A stretch of 64,000 nucleotides of DNA from Candidatus Coprenecus stercoripullorum (GTDB taxonomy: Bacteria > Bacteroidota > Bacteroidia > Bacteroidales > UBA932): contig DVLA01000071.1 in assembly GCA_018715745.1 (NCBI GenBank), positions 1-64,000 on the forward strand. Direction: 5' to 3'. The notes beneath the pieces are model-generated. The model was not told the DNA's origin, did no database searches, and saw nothing but the letters and a program-made list of their open reading frames with translations. This document shows positions 57,806 through 64,000 of this stretch, piece by piece (positions within the stretch are counted from its first letter, which is position 1; every line of letters begins with the position of its first letter). Made by a program: the position numbers and the translations under genes.

Positions 57806-60687
57806 AAAGAAATATTGAAAAGCATTCCGAAATAATTCCTGTCTGTCCCGATGTTCATCCGGGCGTATCTCATTCCCGCGCTTATCGGGTATGGCAGGCG
57901 GAATATGTTGAAGTCTATCAGCACGTCGGCCCCGAAAGAAAAGTAATCGGTCCTTGTACGGCGCGAGGTGTAGTCTACGGCGTAATCGGCAAATGGAATA
58001 AGCTGCATTCTCTTGAAATATAAGAATCCGGGTATGGCCGCATCGCCCAGATATATCGGGATGGCATAGTCTGCGGTGACTTTATAGAATTCCGTATTCG
58101 GCGTTTGTATGAACCCTCTCGGAAGGCTGGCGTATGAGGACATAAGGTAAAGTTTGCCGTCGGCTATCTGGCGCTGGTAACTGAATGTGAGTTTCAGGCC
58201 CTGCCGGCGGGTTATTCCGGGCAGATACAGGTATGCGTATGCGTAAAACATGTCTCCGAAATTCTCATCCATCAATGGTGATACGGCACCCATGAGCGTG
58301 GCGCTGAACCCCCATCTGGGAAAAATCTGCGAAGGTGCGGCCGGAAGAGTCTGCGCATAGGATATTCCATAATGCAATTCGGTCTTTTGCGTAAACTTCT
58401 CCATGGTATGGGAATAGAACCTGTCGTTCGAGTAGTACAGGCTGAATTGCGGAATCAGGCTGCGCAGCCATCCGCCGGAAGAGAAGTTGAGGGGATAATA
58501 CAGGGTAAGGCTGGCGCTGATATACGGTTTTCCTCCGTCATAGTTGAGGTACAGGACATTGCTCTCATAATCGAACAGATATCTGTAGTTTGCCCTGTCG
58601 TTTATATCGAAAGCGGCTTCCATCCTGAGGCCCGCGAACAGCGCCGCATCGATTTTCAAATGCCCGCTGTGCCTGTTGTTGTGCCATGAATATCCGAACA
58701 TGGCGTTTACGGTGCCGAGCGTATTCTGAGTATATATGGTTGCCCCTAAGGAGGCGGCCGTATATACTCTGTCGAATGTCAGAGACTGAATTCTGTCTAC
58801 GTTGTAATATACAGGGGCCCACGAATGTATTCTGAAAGCATGCAGCAGCTTGTTGAACCTTTTCGAGGTGTATTTTCCGGCGTTTCCCCTTTCCGGCCCT
58901 GCCGCCGGTATGTTCCCGGTTGAATCCCTTCTCTGCGAGCTGACAAATTCCGCAAGGAAGTACCGGTGAGGGTTCCCGAATGACATCAGGGAGTCCTGCA
59001 ATTCGTCTTTTCCGCTTTTTACCGGCCTGAATCCGTCCGGTCCGTATTCCGAATAATAAAGTATGTTCCCGGAAGGGGGAATGTACGGATAATCGGCCCC
59101 GTACATAGAGTTGGTAACCCGTTTCAGCCGTCCGTCCTCCGGAGAGAAAACATAGATGTTCAGTACACCGTCGAGGTCCGATGAAAAATAAAGTTGCCCG
59201 TCATGGCTTTTCAGCCCGCTTATGGACTGGTGCTGCGGATGGACGGCCTCTGCCCACCCGCCGTTTTTGAAAGCGTACACTCCCATGCCGTCCGCGGTAA
59301 TTACGGTGCAGAATATGGTCCCGCCGTCGAATGCGGTCTCCACTATCTGCCCGTTCTCAGGGGGCGTATGCCTTGAAACAGGCTTGCCGTCCCGGGCGGA
59401 GATGAGCGTGAGGAATATTTTCCCGTCCGTGGCGTATTCCGCGACTGCCAGTGTATCCCCGGTGGTTGAGGGGGCCGGGTTGAAATATTTGGTTTCGGCG
59501 GTGAGCCTGCCGCTTTTCTTTTTTATATAATCGTAATAGGCTATTATCGAAAAGTCTTCAAGACTGTACGGGCCGGCATGGACAGTCTCGCTCCAGTATA
59601 TTCTGTCCCGGCCGTTGCTTGTAAGTCTCGATGTCACAGTGTTGAAATACCTTAACAGCCTCTCTTTCCCGTCCGGGTCTATGCTTACCAGGCTGCGTCC
59701 GGTCTGCATGCCTTCCTTGACGGCAATGATGCAGCCTTTAAGAGGGGAGTCTTCCGACGTTACGGGTATGGGGTCGGTATATTCTGTATACAGCCTTTCC
59801 TTCATAGAAGTGACGGTTTCGGGGACTGTCAGGCTGCCTCTGGCTTCCAGGTCCTTTTCCCACAGGTCTTTGAGGAATTTCTGGGATTCCTCGAGTATTT
59901 CCCGGTTGTTCATCCCAGTTACCTTTTTTGTTTTCAGCACCGATGCGGACAGAAGCCCGGTAAGGGAGTACAGCCCTGTGGCGTATCTGGCATACGCATT
60001 CTGGAAGTACCCGAGTTCGTACATGTCCGGAGTAGGGTGCCTGAATGAACCGAGCAGCATTCTGTCCCAGTTACGGAAGTCGCCGTTGAGATACATCGCC
60101 CTTGTAAGTTTCATGAAGTCCGCACTGCGGCCGCGCCCGCTCCGTGAAAGCTCGGTTTCCGCAACTACGGCATCCCCTTCGAGTATGAACCTGCGGCTGA
60201 AAAGGCCGAGCCCCAGGCCTGTAATCTGTTCCCCGAACGGATAATACAGGACGTTCCAGATTCCTTTTGTGAAATGTTCTATCTGCCCTACGTGCCTCAG
60301 TTCATGCAAGGCGAGCTGGTCGGTCCATGGCTGGGGGGTAGTGCCGTATGGGTCAGGGGAAGAAAACAGGTCCATCCTTTTTGGGGCCCATGCCACCGAA
60401 CCGTTGCTGAGCGTCGTATAAGGGTGTATCACTACCGGGATTCTTCTTGGGCTTATCCGCAACGGGCGCATGACGGCCGGGGCGGATGATTCGAGGGCAT
60501 CCAGATACTCTCTTGCAAGTGAGTCCGTCTCCTCAGGGTATACGAGTATGAACCTGTCGGTTCTAATCTGTCTCCACCGGATGTTTGCAGGGTCGTTTCC
60601 GAGAGTGTAGAACTGGGCCTGCAGTGTGGGCGAAAAGCCTGTAAGAATCAGTAAGGCGGATGATAACAGTTTGGCATACCAAGTCAT
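57802..60687 (-). CDS. putative HExxH metallopeptidase / beta-propeller / outer membrane beta-barrel protein
   Basis: Signal peptide; LALHELRHVGQ (HExxH, nt 60292-60306) with FILEGDAVVAETEL downstream; TolB/PD40-like repeats; C-terminal barrel strands ending in Phe (MLFNISF). Confidence 0.72.
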   Translation of the reverse strand: MTWYAKLLSSALLILTGFSPTLQAQFYTLGNDPANIRWRQIRTDRFILVYPEETDSLAREYLDALESSAPAVMRPLRISPRRIPVVIHPYTTLSNGSVAWAPKRMDLFSSPDPYGTTPQPWTDQLALHELRHVGQIEHFTKGIWNVLYYPFGEQITGLGLGLFSRRFILEGDAVVAETELSRSGRGRSADFMKLTRAMYLNGDFRNWDRMLLGSFRHPTPDMYELGYFQNAYARYATGLYSLTGLLSASVLKTKKVTGMNNREILEESQKFLKDLWEKDLEARGSLTVPETVTSMKERLYTEYTDPIPVTSEDSPLKGCIIAVKEGMQTGRSLVSIDPDGKERLLRYFNTVTSRLTSNGRDRIYWSETVHAGPYSLEDFSIIAYYDYIKKKSGRLTAETKYFNPAPSTTGDTLAVAEYATDGKIFLTLISARDGKPVSRHTPPENGQIVETAFDGGTIFCTVITADGMGVYAFKNGGWAEAVHPQHQSISGLKSHDGQLYFSSDLDGVLNIYVFSPEDGRLKRVTNSMYGADYPYIPPSGNILYYSEYGPDGFRPVKSGKDELQDSLMSFGNPHRYFLAEFVSSQRRDSTGNIPAAGPERGNAGKYTSKRFNKLLHAFRIHSWAPVYYNVDRIQSLTFDRVYTAASLGATIYTQNTLGTVNAMFGYSWHNNRHSGHLKIDAALFAGLRMEAAFDINDRANYRYLFDYESNVLYLNYDGGKPYISASLTLYYPLNFSSGGWLRSLIPQFSLYYSNDRFYSHTMEKFTQKTELHYGISYAQTLPAAPSQIFPRWGFSATLMGAVSPLMDENFGDMFYAYAYLYLPGITRRQGLKLTFSYQRQIADGKLYLMSSYASLPRGFIQTPNTEFYKVTADYAIPIYLGDAAIPGFLYFKRMQLIPFADYAVDYTSRRTRTDYFSFGADVLIDFNIFRLPYPISAGMRYARMNIGTDRNYFGMLFNISF

Positions 60688-60719
60688 ATTTGCAAAGATA
60701 TTAATATCTTTGCAAATAT
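60686..60719. promoter_or_regulatory. 34-bp perfect palindrome forming divergent -7 boxes
   Basis: ATATTTGCAAAGATATT|AATATCTTTGCAAATAT; TATCTTTG on plus (60705-60712) and minus (60693-60700). Confidence 0.75.
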
Positions 60720-60729
60720 TTTTGAAACC

Positions 60730-62421
60730 GTGGGCGTATTCTTTAATATATTGTATATTATAGGCTCATTGGGACTTTTCCTGTTCGGGATGACCCTGAT
60801 GAGTTCCGCTTTGCAGAAACTGGCCGGATACAGACTCCGCTCATTCCTTATGCCTATGACCTCAAGTCCGTTCCGGCGGATACTTACGGGGGCTGTATTT
60901 ACCGGGATAATACAATCGTCGAGCGCTACGACCGTAATGACAGTCAGCCTTGTCAACGCAGGGCTGCTGACTCTCGTCCAGGCCATAGGGGTCATAATGG
61001 GGGCCAACATAGGTACTACGGTAACCGCATGGATTGTATCTTTTTTCGGCTTTACCATAGAGATATCTTCCGTTTCCCTGCCGCTGATAGCTTTCGGCTT
61101 TGCATTGATGATGCTCAGGAAAGACAGGTACAGAAGCGTGGGAGAGATGGTAATCGGCTTTTCCCTGCTTTTTCTCGGCCTGACCTATCTCAAGGATGCT
61201 TTCCCGGATCTGGAGGATATGCCCGCGCTGCTTTCATTCATGGCAAAATGGACGGACTGGGGCTTCCTTTCAGTTTTGGTCTTCGTGCTTGCGGGTATAG
61301 TCATTACCGCCCTTCTGCAGTCTTCAAGTGCCACAATGACCCTCACGCTCGTACTTTGCTGCATAGGCTATATCCCTTTTGAGATGGCGGCAGCCATGGT
61401 TTTGGGAGAGAACATAGGGACTACGGTGACAGCCAATATCGCCGCGTCGGTGGCCAATGTGTCTGCAAAGAGGGCCGCCCTTTCCCATACGCTGTTCAAT
61501 GTGATAGGGGTCATCTGGGCTCTTGTGCTGTTCAGGCCGTTTATGTGGGCGGTTTCGGAACTCGTCGTGCTTTTCGGCGGAGAGGACCCCGCGGTTTCGA
61601 CGGCTTCGGCAACTTATGCCCTTTCTGCCGTGCATACGCTTTTCAATGTGGCAAATACATTGCTGTTAGTATGGTTTACGCCCCAGCTGGCATCCCTGGC
61701 TACCGTACTTATAAAGGACAGGAAGCACAAGGAGGTTTACAGGCTGAAATATCTTCGGAGCGGTCTGACCGATACGGCGGAATTGTCGCTTGAGCAGGCA
61801 AAACTGGAAATTGTGCATTTTGCGGAACTTGTCAGGAAGCAGTTCGGGTATGCCCGTCAGGCCGTATATGATGCCGACGATGAGGCGAAGTTCAAGGAGG
61901 TATACATGAAACTTGAACATTATGAACAGATAACCGACAGGGTGGAACTTGAAATCGCCAAATATCTCGGAGGTATCAGGGAGGGCTACCTGAGCAGGGA
62001 GGGGACAAGGGCCCAAAGGGCGATGTATAAAATTATAGGGGAACTGGAGAGCCTCGGGGATGCAGGTTTCAACATTGCCAGGATTCTCAACAGAAAAAAT
62101 ATCCACGGCCAGAAGTTCGACTATGGCATGGTCCTGAAAATCGACCGCATGCTCGGCCTGGTGCTTGCGGCTATAGACTGCATGACAGCCAATCTTAAGG
62201 CTTCTGACACCGCATCTGTTGATATTGCCGCAGCGCGCAGGGCGGAGATGGAAATAAACGAATACAGGGATACGCTCAAGGAAGAGAACCTGCGCAGCAT
62301 CGAGTCGGAGGAAAGTTCCTATCTGCTCGGGGTATATTATATGGATCTGATAGCGGAACTCGAAAGGGCCGGAGACTACATAATAAATGTTTCAGAGGCC
62401 ATGATGGAAAAAATTGACTGA
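60730..62421 (+). CDS. Na/Pi cotransporter family protein with C-terminal PhoU-like domain
   Basis: GAVFTGIIQSSSATTVMTVSLVNAGLL and ALLQSSSATMTLTLVL QSSSAT repeats, GANIGTTVTA; PhoU-like helical C-terminus; GTG start. Confidence 0.93.
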   Translation: MGVFFNILYIIGSLGLFLFGMTLMSSALQKLAGYRLRSFLMPMTSSPFRRILTGAVFTGIIQSSSATTVMTVSLVNAGLLTLVQAIGVIMGANIGTTVTAWIVSFFGFTIEISSVSLPLIAFGFALMMLRKDRYRSVGEMVIGFSLLFLGLTYLKDAFPDLEDMPALLSFMAKWTDWGFLSVLVFVLAGIVITALLQSSSATMTLTLVLCCIGYIPFEMAAAMVLGENIGTTVTANIAASVANVSAKRAALSHTLFNVIGVIWALVLFRPFMWAVSELVVLFGGEDPAVSTASATYALSAVHTLFNVANTLLLVWFTPQLASLATVLIKDRKHKEVYRLKYLRSGLTDTAELSLEQAKLEIVHFAELVRKQFGYARQAVYDADDEAKFKEVYMKLEHYEQITDRVELEIAKYLGGIREGYLSREGTRAQRAMYKIIGELESLGDAGFNIARILNRKNIHGQKFDYGMVLKIDRMLGLVLAAIDCMTANLKASDTASVDIAAARRAEMEINEYRDTLKEENLRSIESEESSYLLGVYYMDLIAELERAGDYIINVSEAMMEKID

Positions 62422-62455
62422 TTTTTTTAAATTTGTGCTCTAAAATCTAACGTAT

Positions 62456-64000
62456 ATGTCAGAAAAAACTGTTAAAACCCCATGGTATCCCTTTACGGGC
62501 GGGGTTCCAGTGCATCTCAAGTATTTTCAGGGTTCCATGTTTGAAATGGTGGCTTCCGTGGCTGCCGCCTATCCGAAATACGTGGCTTTCGACTTCATGG
62601 GAAAGTCAACCACGTATGCCAAAATGATAAGGAAGATAGAGCAGTGTGCGAAAGCATTGAAAACAATCGGGATAAGGAAGGGAGACTGTGTTACCATTGC
62701 CATGCCCAACTGCCCGCAGGCCATTTATGTGTTCTATGCAGTGAACCTTATAGGGGGTATTGCGAGCATGGTGCATCCCCTTTCGAGCGAAAAGGAAATA
62801 GAATTTTATCTGAACGAGTCCAGAAGCGTTACCATTGTCACCCTGGACCAGTTCTACGGCAAGATAGAGGCCATCAGGAAAAACACCGGTATTGTCAATG
62901 TCATATTGGCCAGGATAAAGGACGAACTATCCAAACCCTTGCGCGCAGGCTACATGCTTACGGAGGGATATAAGATAGCCAGGATTCCCAAGGACGCTCC
63001 GGTCATAAGCTGGAAGGATTTTATGAAACTTTCCGGGTGCTGTTTCTACAATTACAAGGTGGACAGGGGGGACAATGACCCTGCGGTTATCCTCTACTCG
63101 GGGGGCACGACCGGCACGACAAAGGGGATAGTGCTGACCAACCGTAATTTCAATGCACTGGCCGAACAGGTCATTGCGACGAATCCCATGTTTGTGCCCG
63201 GAGACCGCATGCTCGCGGCCATGCCTATATTTCACGGATTCGGGCTCGGGGTGTGCATACATACCATGCTTGCCAAAGGGGGGCGTTGCGTGCTTGTGCC
63301 CAGGTTTACGGCAAAAAGTTATTCCAAGTTGATTACAAGGTATAAATGCAACTTCATGGCCGGTGTTCCCACCCTCTATGAGGCTCTTCTGCGGCTTCCG
63401 AACATGACGCATGCCGACCTGTCGCATCTCAAAGGCGTGTTTTCCGGTGGCGATTCGCTTTCAATCGAGCTGAAAAAGAAGTTCGACGACTTCCTGTCAT
63501 CGCATAACTCGTCTATCAGGATCAGGGAGGGCTACGGTACTACCGAGTGTGTTACCGCATCTTGCCTGACTCCGGTGGAATTGTCAAAGGAAGGGAGCAT
63601 AGGCATCCCTTTTCCTGACACGTACTATAAAATCGTAAAACCTGATACGGATGAAGAACTGCCTTATGGTGAGGAGGGGGAGATTCTGATATCCGGCCCT
63701 ACCGTCATGGCCGGATATTATAACAGGCCGGAAGAAACTGCCAGGGCACTGAGAGTCCATGCGGACGGCATGACATGGCTTTATACCGGGGATCTCGGGA
63801 TAATGGACGATCAGGGATTCATTTATTTCAAGGGCCGTATAAAGAGAATGATAATTACTTCTGGATATAATGTGTATCCTGCACAGCTCGAGAATATTAT
63901 CGATGCTCACGAAAAGGTGCAGATGAGCTGTGTAATAGGGGTGCCGGATCAGTACAAAATGCAGAAGGTGAAGGCATTCGTGATGCTGAAACCCGGTATT
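62456..64000 (+). CDS. AMP-dependent acyl-CoA synthetase/ligase (3'-truncated by window edge)
   Basis: Open frame from ATG 62456 to the window end (515 codons, no stop); motif ILYSGGTTGTTKGIVLTNRN, EGYGTTECV, YTGDLG; absent from the supplied ORF track. Confidence 0.88.
   Translation, partial: MSEKTVKTPWYPFTGGVPVHLKYFQGSMFEMVASVAAAYPKYVAFDFMGKSTTYAKMIRKIEQCAKALKTIGIRKGDCVTIAMPNCPQAIYVFYAVNLIGGIASMVHPLSSEKEIEFYLNESRSVTIVTLDQFYGKIEAIRKNTGIVNVILARIKDELSKPLRAGYMLTEGYKIARIPKDAPVISWKDFMKLSGCCFYNYKVDRGDNDPAVILYSGGTTGTTKGIVLTNRNFNALAEQVIATNPMFVPGDRMLAAMPIFHGFGLGVCIHTMLAKGGRCVLVPRFTAKSYSKLITRYKCNFMAGVPTLYEALLRLPNMTHADLSHLKGVFSGGDSLSIELKKKFDDFLSSHNSSIRIREGYGTTECVTASCLTPVELSKEGSIGIPFPDTYYKIVKPDTDEELPYGEEGEILISGPTVMAGYYNRPEETARALRVHADGMTWLYTGDLGIMDDQGFIYFKGRIKRMIITSGYNVYPAQLENIIDAHEKVQMSCVIGVPDQYKMQKVKAFVMLKPGI

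Noticed and set aside
1-64000. Defence island, prophage or integrative element
   Set aside because: No integrase, transposase, toxin-antitoxin, nuclease or phage structural genes were recognised; genes are mostly conserved core functions.

Overview
This 64-kb window looks like chromosomal DNA from a Bacteroidota (probably Bacteroidales) genome. That placement is inferred from gene content (DUF2723, DUF4271, fused SecDF, PepSY-like and fimbrillin-like lipoproteins, Bacteroides-type tryptophanase) and from many TAnnTTTG-type -7 boxes. About 53 protein genes and two tRNA genes (Pro-TGG, Ser-GCT) can be supported. I found no rRNA, CRISPR array, transposase, integrase or phage module. Most of the window is core genome: mfd, ruvA/B, coaX, mnmG, mdh, sdhA/B, secDF, uvrC, glyS, hflX, hemD, rnpA. 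The most interesting signals are: (1) a dispersed hairpin-containing element, three copies, each carrying a TTTG-N20-TATATTTG promoter, two in tandem in front of tRNA-Pro and one in front of a fimbrillin-like/tryptophanase gene pair; (2) two parS-like palindromes inside and just after mnmG; (3) a perfect 34-bp palindrome that forms mirror-image divergent promoters; (4) a two-component system followed by PepSY-like secreted proteins, one with three tandem domains; (5) a predicted metallopeptidase/beta-propeller/outer-membrane-barrel chimera; (6) a fused OlsF-like acyltransferase; (7) a dihydroorotate-dehydrogenase-like protein with a replaced catalytic-base motif. No single clear-cut new defence or mobile system was seen. 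Protein assignments come from reading the translated sequences, not from database searches.
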